Shown here piece after piece: positions 55,013-63,569 of a stretch of 64,000 nt of DNA (its first letter is position 1; every line of letters begins with the position of its first letter). Under the pieces are notes generated by a model. The model was not told the DNA's origin and made no database searches. It saw only the letters and a list, made by a program, of their open reading frames with translations. The stretch covers positions 1,550,001-1,614,000 of the forward strand of contig NZ_JAQQKV010000001.1 in NCBI RefSeq assembly GCF_028550435.1. Reading direction: 5' to 3'. This DNA is from Asticcacaulis machinosus. GTDB lineage: Bacteria > Pseudomonadota > Alphaproteobacteria > Caulobacterales > Caulobacteraceae. The position numbers and the translations under genes are program-made.

Positions 55013-56065
55013 TTAAGCGTCACTTACCGCAGCCGACGATTGGCGCTCAATCAGGGAGAAATCGCGGATTTCGCGGATAGGCGTATAGGGCGCACCGGTA
55101 CGCTTGGCACGGATCTGATCCAGCAGCAGTTTCAGCGCCAGCGCCGACATATCCGAAATCGGCTGACGCACGGTTGTCAGTTCCGGCCACACCATCGTTG
55201 CCATAGCCGTATCATCAAACCCGACGATCGAGACCTGAGACGGCACGTCGAGCCCCAGCCGATGGGCTGTGGCCACGGCGCCTGCGGCCATATCGTCGTT
55301 GGAGGCAAAGATGGCCGTCGGGCGCTCATCACGCCCCAGCAGGGTTTCGGCCGCATCAAAGCCCGAACGATAGGTGAAATAGCCCTGGGCCACATCCGAA
55401 TCGTCGACCTCAAGCCCCGCCTTGGCCATAGCGGCCACATAACCATCATAGCGAAGCTGGCTGCCATAGTTGTTCGGGTGGCCCTTGATAAAGCCGATCC
55501 GGCGGTGTCCCAGCGCAATCAGGCGCTTGGTCATCGAATAGGCGGCCTTATAGTCATCAATACTGACTGAAGTGAAATCAACCGCAGGCCGCGCCGTGGC
55601 CACCCCGACAAAAGGTATATTGAGATCCTTCAACGCTTTTGCCACACGGGTCGAATCCGACAACGGTGCAGGCAGGATAACCCCGTCCGTACCGGTGGTT
55701 TTCAGCTTTTCAATGGCCGACGCCGCCCCTTCGGGCCCGTCACAGCTCTCAATCGTCAACTGACAGCCGCTCTGGGCACTTTGCTCAAGGATGCCTAACA
55801 AAAACTCGCTGAGATAGGCCGACGACGGGTTTGAATACAGTAGCGCCACCCGCGCCACATCCTGCGTCGCCAGACTACGCGCCGCCATATTCGGCGAATA
55901 GTTGAGCGCCTCAACCGAGGCCAGAACCTTTTGACGGGTTTCCTCACGCACATTTTTTTCGCCATTGATGACCCGCGACACGGTCATGGGCGATACGCCC
56001 ACATGACGCGCCACATCATGAATGGTCACTATATTGCCGCCGCGACGCCCGACTTTCCTCGCCAA
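55013..56065 (-). CDS. xylR: LacI-family repressor, probable XylR
   Basis: 350 residues. HTH segment VTIHDVARHVGVSPMTVSRVINGEKNV, hinge NYSPNMAARSL, then the periplasmic-binding-protein-like effector domain (VALLYSNPSSAYLSEFLLGI, FASNDDMAAGAVATAHRLG, VSIVGFDDTAMATMVWPELTTV). It sits just upstream of xylX on the same strand. The operator motif near xylX and near the symporter gene suggests xylose control. Assigning xylose as effector is inference from place and operator; a closely related aldopentose or sugar acid is possible. Confidence 0.8.
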   Translation of the reverse strand: MARKVGRRGGNIVTIHDVARHVGVSPMTVSRVINGEKNVREETRQKVLASVEALNYSPNMAARSLATQDVARVALLYSNPSSAYLSEFLLGILEQSAQSGCQLTIESCDGPEGAASAIEKLKTTGTDGVILPAPLSDSTRVAKALKDLNIPFVGVATARPAVDFTSVSIDDYKAAYSMTKRLIALGHRRIGFIKGHPNNYGSQLRYDGYVAAMAKAGLEVDDSDVAQGYFTYRSGFDAAETLLGRDERPTAIFASNDDMAAGAVATAHRLGLDVPSQVSIVGFDDTAMATMVWPELTTVRQPISDMSALALKLLLDQIRAKRTGAPYTPIREIRDFSLIERQSSAAVSDA

Positions 56066-56228
56066 GTTGTACCCCTAGCCTATTGTGGTCATTTTATTAC
56101 CATACGCTTTCCCCGGCGATGATAATGAAAATGATATGTAATCAACCAGCTATAGGCATAATCCGCTTTGGCGCTCAAAGCAAATGGCGCGATTTTTACC
56201 TGTGAAACCTTTTCCACCTTGCATTATT

Positions 56229-56242
56229 GTCTAACGCTGTCA
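56229..56242. promoter_or_regulatory. Possible diverged LacI operator upstream of the GH74 operon
   Basis: GTCTAACGCTGTCA: the core TAACGCT and the end TCA are as in the xylose operators, but only 9 of 14 bases agree with the site at 48789-48802. The right half (GCTGTCA) also fits a TGACAGC-type LacI half-site. Located 112 bp before the GH74 start. Confidence 0.4.
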
Positions 56243-56353
56243 TATTTTATCCTACAAATATCAAAGGCTTGATCGGCAAACGCCTTCGCAACTGCAAAAT
56301 ACGATTTGCGAAGAAAGCTGAGACAAGCTCAAAAAACATAACGGGAAGCACAT

Positions 56354-58540
56354 ATGGTACGGGAAGGTTTCATCGCGGCAGGGCTCTATGCTGCCATGTT
56401 AGCGCTCACATCAACATCTTGGGCGCAAACACCAACGCCCGCCCCAAAACCGGCCGCAGCCCCGGTTTATGTCTGGCAGAATGTGGAGATTCTGGGCGGT
56501 GGCTTTGTACCGGGGGTGGTGTTTCACCCGACCGAAAAGGGGCTGGTCTATGCCCGCACCGATATTGGCGGGGCCTATCGCTATGATCCGCTGGCCGGTC
56601 GTTGGGTGCAGATGCTCGATTTTCTGGGGCGGGCCGACTCGCAGCTTTATGGCGTCCTCTCCATCGGCCTTGATCCGCAAAACCCGGATCGCGTCTATCT
56701 GGCGGCGGGTGAGTATCTGGGCGGCAATGCCCGCAAAGGGGCGATCCTGATTTCCAAAGACCGCGGCAAGACCTTTACCAAGACCGAACTGCCGTTCTGG
56801 CTGGGCGGCAATGCCGACGGCCGCTCGACCGGTGAACGCCTGGTGGTCGATCCGAAAAACCCGCAGACCCTGTGGCTGGGCACCAGCCGCGACGGCCTGT
56901 GGCGCAGCGATGATGGCGCGCTGAACTGGACCAAGACCACCCTGCCCGCCGAACATGTGCTGTGGGTGCTGCCCGATGGCAAAGGCGGCCTCTATGCGGG
57001 CGTCGAAGCGAAAGACGGCAAAAGCTTTTATGCCTCACAGGATAACGGCCTGACCTGGGCTACGGTGGCGGGCACACCCAAGGGCCTGATGCCGCACCAT
57101 GCGGAATTTGATGCCGGTGGCAAGCTGTTCATGACCTTTGCCGACGCCCCCGGCCCGAACGGCGTTAAGGATGGCGCGGTCAGAACCTATGATCCCGATA
57201 ACGGTCACTGGTTCGACATTACCCCGCTTAAGCCCTCATCCGAAACCTTTGGCTATGCCGGCCTGTCGCTCGACCGGCAAAAACCCGGCACACTGGTGGT
57301 TTCGACCCTCAACCGCTGGGGCTCTGGCGATGAGATTTTCCGCTCAACCGATAGCGGGAAATCCTGGAAGCCCTTAAGCGAAAAATCGGCCTTTGAGACA
57401 TCTCAAGCCCCGTGGTTATTGCCCTATGCGGGTGGCAAGCATGACCACCTCGGCCACTGGATCGGCGATATCGATATCGACCCGTTCGATTCCAGCCGCG
57501 TGTTTTATGTGACCGGTTACGGCCTGTGGGAAAACCGTGAACTGGCCAGCATCGATAGTGGCGCCAAGCTCAACTGGCGCTTCACCAATCAGGGACTGGA
57601 AGAAACCGCCGTGCTGGAACTGATCAGCCCACCCACGGGCGCGCCTGTGTTTTCAGCATTGGGCGATATCGGCGGGTTCCGCCATGACGACCTGACCTCG
57701 GCCCAAAACTCGACCTATTTCCACCCGAACGGCGTCCATACCCGCGGCATGGACTTCGCCGAAGACAAACCCAGCCTGATTGTGCGCACCTCAGACCGCC
57801 CGCCGTTTGGCTATTACTCGGAGGACGGCGGCAAGACCTGGACCGGTTTCGCCTCACACCCTGTGACCGTCACTGGCAATGATTACCAGACTATGGGAAT
57901 CGGGGTATCCGCAGATGGCGCGTCATGGGTATGGATGCCTGCCAAGTCCGAGCCCTATGTCTCAACCGACAAAGGCCAGACCTGGGTCAAATCGAGCGGC
58001 GCGCCGGTCAATTCCGAATACCACATCTTCCCGATCGCCGACCGGGTGAACCCGAAAAAATTCTACCTCTATGACAACCGCAAAAAGACGGTCTATGCCT
58101 CCGAAGATGGCGGCCTGACGTTTAAGGTTGCCACCACCAGTGCCGTCGACTGGGGCGGACGGATGAGGGCCGCCCCCGGCAATGAGGGCCATCTGTGGGT
58201 CGGCGGCTGGAACGGGCTCAATGTGTCGGACGACGGCGGCAAGACCTTCACCACGATGTTCGGCATTCAGGAAGCCTGGGCGGTAGCGTTTGGCAAATCG
58301 GCCCCCGGTGAGACCTATCCGGCCCTGTTTGTGTGGGGTAAGCTTAATGACCGCGAAGGGCTTTATTTCTCATCCGATCTGGGCGGGCGCTGGGTACGGC
58401 TGACCACGCCGTCAAAACAGTTCGGCTCGATCCGTGGCGTCATGGCGGGCGACCCAAAGGTGTTTGGCCGGCTATATATCGGCACCGATGGGCGGGGCGT
58501 ATTGTATGGTGATTTCAAACTGCCAGAAGCGGCTAAATAG
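56354..58540 (+). CDS. GH74 xyloglucanase
   Basis: 728 residues with a signal peptide ending TSWA|QT and a Pro/Ala linker. WQNVEILGGGFVPGVVFHP and YARTDIGGAYR provide catalytic Asp70; VHTRGMDFAEDKP supplies the second catalytic Asp near residue 466. Two seven-bladed propellers are shown by Asp-box-like repeats (SKDRGKTF, SDDGALNW, SQDNGLTW, STDSGKSW, SEDGGKTW, STDKGQTW, SDDGGKTF). It cleaves the xyloglucan backbone, endo or in an oligosaccharide-specific way. First gene of a four-gene operon. Confidence 0.93.
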   Translation: MVREGFIAAGLYAAMLALTSTSWAQTPTPAPKPAAAPVYVWQNVEILGGGFVPGVVFHPTEKGLVYARTDIGGAYRYDPLAGRWVQMLDFLGRADSQLYGVLSIGLDPQNPDRVYLAAGEYLGGNARKGAILISKDRGKTFTKTELPFWLGGNADGRSTGERLVVDPKNPQTLWLGTSRDGLWRSDDGALNWTKTTLPAEHVLWVLPDGKGGLYAGVEAKDGKSFYASQDNGLTWATVAGTPKGLMPHHAEFDAGGKLFMTFADAPGPNGVKDGAVRTYDPDNGHWFDITPLKPSSETFGYAGLSLDRQKPGTLVVSTLNRWGSGDEIFRSTDSGKSWKPLSEKSAFETSQAPWLLPYAGGKHDHLGHWIGDIDIDPFDSSRVFYVTGYGLWENRELASIDSGAKLNWRFTNQGLEETAVLELISPPTGAPVFSALGDIGGFRHDDLTSAQNSTYFHPNGVHTRGMDFAEDKPSLIVRTSDRPPFGYYSEDGGKTWTGFASHPVTVTGNDYQTMGIGVSADGASWVWMPAKSEPYVSTDKGQTWVKSSGAPVNSEYHIFPIADRVNPKKFYLYDNRKKTVYASEDGGLTFKVATTSAVDWGGRMRAAPGNEGHLWVGGWNGLNVSDDGGKTFTTMFGIQEAWAVAFGKSAPGETYPALFVWGKLNDREGLYFSSDLGGRWVRLTTPSKQFGSIRGVMAGDPKVFGRLYIGTDGRGVLYGDFKLPEAAK

Positions 58541-58548
58541 GGGGTATC

Positions 58549-60483
58549 ATGAGGGTTTTATTGACGGCTATTGCCGCCATAAGTGCGGCGTCACCGGTAT
58601 GGTCACAGGTGGCATTCGATAATATCTTCAGCGACCATGCCGTCCTGCAACGGGATAAGCCGGTTAAGGTCTGGGGCACAGCGGCGGCGGGAGCGCAGGT
58701 AAACCTCGCATTCGCAAGCACCACGTTAAGCGTCACCGCCGATGCCAAGGGGCAGTGGATGGCTACCCTGCCCGCCACCAAAGCGGGAGGGCCTTACACG
58801 CTCACGGCCACCAGCGGGGCCTCGATGGCCACGCTCAATGATGTGGTTATGGGCGATGTCTGGCTGTGTTCGGGCCAGTCGAACATGGAATTTCAGACGA
58901 AGTATGCCACCAATGCCTATACCGAGGTGCTGAACTCCGCCAATCCGGATATCCGCTTTGTGACGGTAGAGCGCGATGCGCAACCGACCGAAAGGGATCA
59001 CTTTGCCAAACCTCTGCTCTGGCGCGCGGTCGGGCCGGAGACGACCTCTGATACCTCAGCCGTCTGTTACTTCATGGCCAAGGAACTGCAAAAAACCCAA
59101 AAAGTCCCTATCGGCATGATCCATTCGTCATGGGGCGGCACCACCATCCAGTCATGGATGTCGCAGGGGGCACTGCGCGATCTGAAAACCTATGATCAGG
59201 GCTTAGAGGTACTTGCCACCTACAGTCGCGATCAGGCCCGCGCCAAAACCGAGTGGCAGGCGATCATGCTCGACTGGTGGCAGGCCAATGAACCCGACGC
59301 CAAACAAAAGGCCGCATGGGCCACCCGCGATTTCGACGACAGCGCATGGGATGCGATCACCGTCGATGGTTTCTGGGAAGGCGCAAAGCCCGAACTGGCC
59401 TTTTTTGATGGCGTCATCTGGTATCGCACATCTGTCACCTTAACGGCGGCGCAAGCGAAACAGGCGGCCACGATCGAACTGGGGCCGGTCGATGACGGCG
59501 ACACCACCTTTGTCAACGGCAAGATCGTCGGCGCCACCGAAAGCTGGAACGCGCCGCGCACCTATGCCATCCCCAAGGGAACGCTTAAGGTTGGGGCGAA
59601 CGTCATTGCCGTGCGCGCCTATGATTCCGGCGGCGGCGGCGGGTTGTGGGGCAAGCCCAACGACCGGCGCATAGCGTTTGCGGACGGATCAAAGGTCGCC
59701 CTGCCCGCCCAGTGGAAGTATAAGGTCTCAGCCCCGCTGGCGGCGCTGAAAAGCTCGCCCTCGACACCGTGGCTGGCGACCAGCGGCCTGACCAACCTCT
59801 ATAACGGCATGATCGCGCCCTTTGCGCCCTATACCCTCAAAGGGGCGGCCTGGTATCAGGGCGAATCCAATGTCTCTCAGCCCGCCGAATATGCCCGCCT
59901 GCTGCCCGCGCTGATTGCCGACTGGCGTCGCGCGTTTGAGACGCCAGACCTGCCGTTTCTGGTGGTGCAACTGGCCAATTTCGGGCCGGTGGCCAAGGCG
60001 CCAACCCAATCGACATGGGCCGAATTGCGCGAAGCCCAGCGTCAGACCGTCAATGCCGACCCGAAAACCGGGCTGGCCGTCGCCATCGATTTTGGTGACC
60101 GCGTCGATATCCACCCGACCCAAAAAGCCGTGGTGGGACAGCGTCTGGCTCTGGCGGCGCGTAAGATCGCTTACGGTGAAAATGTTGTCGCCGGTGGCCC
60201 GCAACTGGTCACGGTTGGGCGCAGCGGAGCCGATATTGTCATCACGTTTGACAGCGCCCTTGCAACCTATTCCTCGGCGCAAGCTATCGGGTTTGAAGTC
60301 TGCGATGCGGCCAAAATCTGCCGGTTCGCCACCGCCGATGTGTCAGGCATGGTCGTCACCCTCAAAGCCGCCAACACACCGGACGCCAAATTCGTGCGCT
60401 ATGCCTGGGCCGACGCGCCCTATGTTAATCTCTATTCCGACCAGGATCTGCCCGCCATTCCGTTTGAAGCATCGGTACCGTAG
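58549..60483 (+). CDS. Secreted SGNH-type sialate O-acetylesterase-like enzyme
   Basis: 644 residues, signal peptide ending SPVWS|QV. The SGNH motifs are CSGQSNMEF (nucleophile Ser), GMIHSSWGGTTIQSWM, GAAWYQGESNV and DIHPTQKAVVG with the Asp-x-x-His pair. A beta-sandwich insertion of about 130 residues (DFDDSAWDAITVDGFWEG, WYRTSVTLTAAQ) is the galactose-binding-like module common in this family. It probably removes O-acetyl groups from xyloglucan side chains. Starts 8 bp after the GH74 stop. Confidence 0.9.
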   Translation: MRVLLTAIAAISAASPVWSQVAFDNIFSDHAVLQRDKPVKVWGTAAAGAQVNLAFASTTLSVTADAKGQWMATLPATKAGGPYTLTATSGASMATLNDVVMGDVWLCSGQSNMEFQTKYATNAYTEVLNSANPDIRFVTVERDAQPTERDHFAKPLLWRAVGPETTSDTSAVCYFMAKELQKTQKVPIGMIHSSWGGTTIQSWMSQGALRDLKTYDQGLEVLATYSRDQARAKTEWQAIMLDWWQANEPDAKQKAAWATRDFDDSAWDAITVDGFWEGAKPELAFFDGVIWYRTSVTLTAAQAKQAATIELGPVDDGDTTFVNGKIVGATESWNAPRTYAIPKGTLKVGANVIAVRAYDSGGGGGLWGKPNDRRIAFADGSKVALPAQWKYKVSAPLAALKSSPSTPWLATSGLTNLYNGMIAPFAPYTLKGAAWYQGESNVSQPAEYARLLPALIADWRRAFETPDLPFLVVQLANFGPVAKAPTQSTWAELREAQRQTVNADPKTGLAVAIDFGDRVDIHPTQKAVVGQRLALAARKIAYGENVVAGGPQLVTVGRSGADIVITFDSALATYSSAQAIGFEVCDAAKICRFATADVSGMVVTLKAANTPDAKFVRYAWADAPYVNLYSDQDLPAIPFEASVP

Positions 60484-60496
60484 GAAAGGACAGGAT

Positions 60497-61537
60497 ATGC
60501 GCAGGGTGATACCATCGATTTTGGCGGCGCTGATGTTGACAGCGTGTGCGGTCACGCCGGAGACGCCGGTAAGCCCCCAGTCACAAAGATGGGCCCATGA
60601 CGCGACCCTCAACCTGCCCGATATGCGTCTGCATGATCCGTTTGTGATCGCCGATAAGACGCAGGGGATATATTATCTCTACACCTCCAATGTCACGGCA
60701 TTGACCGGATCACCGGACAAGGGCGTGATGGTCTATAAAAGCCGTGATCTGAAATCATGGTCGCCGCCGTCCGTCGTATTCAGCCTGCCCTCTGGTATCT
60801 GGGCCAATGGCGGGGCATGGGCGCCTGAGGTGCACGCCTGGAAGGGCAAATACTATCTGTTTGTCACCCTGCATAACGAAGATGCAGCCTTAGCCCCGGT
60901 CAATGGCCGAAAGCCCTATCGGCGCGGCACGATCATGGCCGTGTCCGACACACCCGACGGCCCATTTGAACTGATGAATGGTGGCGAACCCGTAGCCCCT
61001 GCCGATCTGATGACGCTGGACGGCACGCTTTATGTCGATCGGGCGGGTAAGCCGTGGTACGTCTATTCCCATGAGTGGCTGCAAGTGGGTGACGGCACGA
61101 TCGAAGCCCTGTCGTTCAGCGACGATCTTAAAGCCCACGGCATCCCAAAGGTTCTGTTCAAGGCCTCAGACAGCCCCGAATCCGCGGTCCAGATTCAGCC
61201 CGATGGCACCCGTGCCTATGTCACCGATGGCCCGCAGTTTTATCGCAGTAAAACCGGTGAACTTCTGATGCTGTGGTCGAGTTGGGGCAATGATGGCTAC
61301 ATTCAGACTCAGGCCCGCTCTATCACCGGCGAGCTCTCCGGCCCGTGGCAGCAGCTACCGCGCCTTCTGGGTCAGGACTCCGGCCACGGCATGTTGTTTG
61401 AAACCTTTGACGGCCAGTTGATGCTGATCGTCCACCGCCCGTTCAAGAACGCCCGCGGCAAGCTCTATGAGATGCGCGACGCCGGTGATCATTTGGAAAT
61501 CATCCGCCAGAGAACCGACCTCGATGGCGGAAACTAA
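60497..61537 (+). CDS. GH43-family lipoprotein (arabinosidase/xylosidase-like)
   Basis: 346 residues from ATG 60497 (AGGACAGG just upstream). Lipobox LTAC at residues 14-17. GH43 features: MRLHDPFVIADK with the catalytic-base Asp, the GGAWAPEVHAWKGKYYLFVT segment, TLDGTLYVDRAGKPWYVYSHEW and a likely acid Glu in SPESAVQI. A five-bladed propeller enzyme attached to the outer membrane. Arabinofuranosyl side chains of xyloglucan or arabinoxylan are plausible substrates. 13 bp after the esterase. Confidence 0.88.
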   Translation: MRRVIPSILAALMLTACAVTPETPVSPQSQRWAHDATLNLPDMRLHDPFVIADKTQGIYYLYTSNVTALTGSPDKGVMVYKSRDLKSWSPPSVVFSLPSGIWANGGAWAPEVHAWKGKYYLFVTLHNEDAALAPVNGRKPYRRGTIMAVSDTPDGPFELMNGGEPVAPADLMTLDGTLYVDRAGKPWYVYSHEWLQVGDGTIEALSFSDDLKAHGIPKVLFKASDSPESAVQIQPDGTRAYVTDGPQFYRSKTGELLMLWSSWGNDGYIQTQARSITGELSGPWQQLPRLLGQDSGHGMLFETFDGQLMLIVHRPFKNARGKLYEMRDAGDHLEIIRQRTDLDGGN

Positions 61538-61556
61538 TTTTACCGAGGAAACGCCT

Positions 61557-63191
61557 ATGACCACCACCCGTCGCAACCTTCTGGCCTCTGGCTCGGCCTT
61601 AACCGCAGCCGCTTTGGCCCCTGCAACTCACGCAAAACCGGTAAAATTCAAACCGACCTGGGAGTCTCTGTCTCAGAACTACCAGACACCTGAGTGGTTC
61701 AAGGATGCCAAGCTTGGCATCTGGGCGCACTGGGGGCCACAGTGTGTACCGGAGGCGGGCGATTGGTACGGCCGCCAGATGTATATGCAGGGCAATTTCT
61801 ATTACGACCACCATGTCAAACACTATGGCCATCCCAGTAAAACCGGCTTTCTGGACATCATCGGTCAGTGGAAAGCCGACAAGTGGCAGCCGGAAATCCT
61901 GACCAAACTCTATAAGGCGGCAGGCGCCAAGTACATTGTTGCTATGGCCAACCACCACGACAACCTCGATCTGTTCGATTCCAAATATCATCAATGGAAC
62001 AGCGTCCGCGTCGGTCCGAAAAAGGATATCGTCGGGACGTGGGAAAAACTGGTAAAAGCTGAGGGCCTGCGGTTTGGCGTCTCCAACCACTCGGCCCACG
62101 CCTGGCACTGGTGGCAGACGGCTTACGGTTATGATGCCGAAGGCCCGCTTAAAGGCGTGCGCTATGACGCTTATCGCCTGACCAAAAAGGACGGCAAGGG
62201 CACATGGTGGGACGGCCTTGACCCGCAGGAGCTTTACACCGGGCGGGCCGAGGGCATGGTGCCGCCTGACGGCATCACGTCGATCACCGACATGCAGGCC
62301 TTTAACGACAAAACCTCCGGCGAATGGACCGAGGCGCAGCCGAAGAACAACCCATACTATGCCAAACAGTGGCTGGCCCGTCAGAACGACCTGATGGATA
62401 AGTACCGCCCCGATTTTGTCTATATGGACAACTATGTCACCCCGCTGGCTGGCGTGGGGCTTGAAGCGACGGCCTATTTCTATAACCAGTCCACCAAATG
62501 GCACGGCAAAAACGAAGCGGTCGTCACTGGCAATAAGCTGGATGCCACGCAAGCCAAAGCCCTGACCAATAATGTCGAGCGCGGGGCGTCGGCTTACCTG
62601 AGGCCCGAATACTGGCAGACCTGCACCTGCATCGGCAACTGGCACTATGACCGCGCCCTGTATGAACGTGACGGCTATAAATCGGCCAAGCAGGTCATCC
62701 AGTTACTGACTGATGCGGTCTCGAAAAATGGCAACCTTTTGCTGTCGATCCCGATTCGCGGTAACGGCGAAATCGATGAGAAAGAAGTGGCCATCCTTGA
62801 GGACATGGCCGCGTGGATGGCCGTCAATAACGAGGCGATCTTCGGCACCCGCGCGTGGCATACGTTTGGGGAAGGCCCGACCGAAGTCGGTGCCGGACAC
62901 CAGAATGAAGCCGCCGCCAAACCGTTTACCGCTCAGGATATCCGCTTTACCACCAAGGACGGCGCGCTCTATGCGCTGGCGCAGGACTGGCCCGAAAGCG
63001 GTCAGATGCTCATAACCACGTTCGCAAAAAATACGCTCAATGCCAAAGCTCGTATTGAAACCGTTGAACTTTTGGGTATAGCTCAACCTCTGGAATTTGA
63101 ATTGTCTCCAGACGGACTAAATGTGAAACTGCCCGCTCAGCGTCCGGCCGCAACGCCGGTGCTAAAAATCACCGGCCAGACTCTGGTTTAG
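61557..63191 (+). CDS. GH29 alpha-L-fucosidase
   Basis: 544 residues from ATG 61557 (GAGGAAA 5 bp upstream). TTRRNLLASGSALTAAALAP is a twin-Arg signal. GIWAHWGPQCVPEAGDWYGRQMY, AKYIVAMANHHDN, FGVSNHSAHAWHWWQ and DFVYMDNYVTP, where Asp is the nucleophile, are GH29 signatures; KNGNLLLSIPIRGNGEID closes the barrel. Releases L-fucose from xyloglucan side chains, feeding the fucose operon at 39-46 kb. Last large gene of the GH74 operon. Confidence 0.93.
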   Translation: MTTTRRNLLASGSALTAAALAPATHAKPVKFKPTWESLSQNYQTPEWFKDAKLGIWAHWGPQCVPEAGDWYGRQMYMQGNFYYDHHVKHYGHPSKTGFLDIIGQWKADKWQPEILTKLYKAAGAKYIVAMANHHDNLDLFDSKYHQWNSVRVGPKKDIVGTWEKLVKAEGLRFGVSNHSAHAWHWWQTAYGYDAEGPLKGVRYDAYRLTKKDGKGTWWDGLDPQELYTGRAEGMVPPDGITSITDMQAFNDKTSGEWTEAQPKNNPYYAKQWLARQNDLMDKYRPDFVYMDNYVTPLAGVGLEATAYFYNQSTKWHGKNEAVVTGNKLDATQAKALTNNVERGASAYLRPEYWQTCTCIGNWHYDRALYERDGYKSAKQVIQLLTDAVSKNGNLLLSIPIRGNGEIDEKEVAILEDMAAWMAVNNEAIFGTRAWHTFGEGPTEVGAGHQNEAAAKPFTAQDIRFTTKDGALYALAQDWPESGQMLITTFAKNTLNAKARIETVELLGIAQPLEFELSPDGLNVKLPAQRPAATPVLKITGQTLV

Positions 63192-63217
63192 TCCGCCCAT
63201 AAGGAACCCGCGCCTTA

Positions 63218-63406
63218 ATGCCTGTTGATGACCCCTGCTGCCCGATCAGCCTCTATGCCCGCCAATTGCGCACCTATATGTGGGCCGTCGACGATATGAT
63301 CTGCGAACAGAAGCTGGAACAGGCCCGTAAGGTGCAGGCGGTCAGGTCGTGGTTGCTGGGCTTTAATATCGATCCGGATCGGCCTTTGCCGTTCAAGCGC
63401 AAATAA
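63218..63406 (+). CDS. Small hypothetical protein
   Basis: 62 residues, ATG 63218 with AAGGAAC 12 bp upstream, 26 bp after the fucosidase stop. Sequence features: a DPCCP motif near the N-terminus, a helical middle (YMWAVDDMICEQKLEQARKVQAV) and a basic C-terminus. No family recognised. Location and ribosome site suggest it is translated, but it may be a spurious ORF. Confidence 0.45.
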   Translation: MPVDDPCCPISLYARQLRTYMWAVDDMICEQKLEQARKVQAVRSWLLGFNIDPDRPLPFKRK

Positions 63407-63410
63407 AAGA

Positions 63411-63565
63411 ACTCCCCCTGCGGGGCCGCCCGCGCGGTGCAGGGGGAGCTGATTTTAGCGTAGCTAAATATCAGAGGGGGTGAACAGCACTGACTGTCAG
63501 TTTACCCCCTCTTCAATTTATGAAAATCATAAATCGAAGCTCCCCCTCCAAGAGGGGGAGTTCTA
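63411..63565. repeat. Mosaic palindromic repeat R7
   Basis: CTCCCCCTGCGGGG and CCGCGCGGTGCAGGGGGAG form the left hairpin; TAGCTAAATATCAGAGGGGGT, then ACCCCCTCTTC, and a right hairpin with CTCCCCCTCCAAGAGGGGGAG (split: CTCCCCCT, AGAGGGGGAG). Lies between the small ORF and the convergent GH31 gene. Confidence 0.8.
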
Positions 63566-63569
63566 AGGT

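Noticed and set aside
47057-56134. Similar ATGATAATGAAA-like strings upstream of the epimerase (about 47057-47071, complement) and the LacI gene (about 56119-56130)
   Set aside because: Short, low-complexity, and the two differ by a 3-base insertion; chance similarity in AT-rich promoters cannot be excluded.
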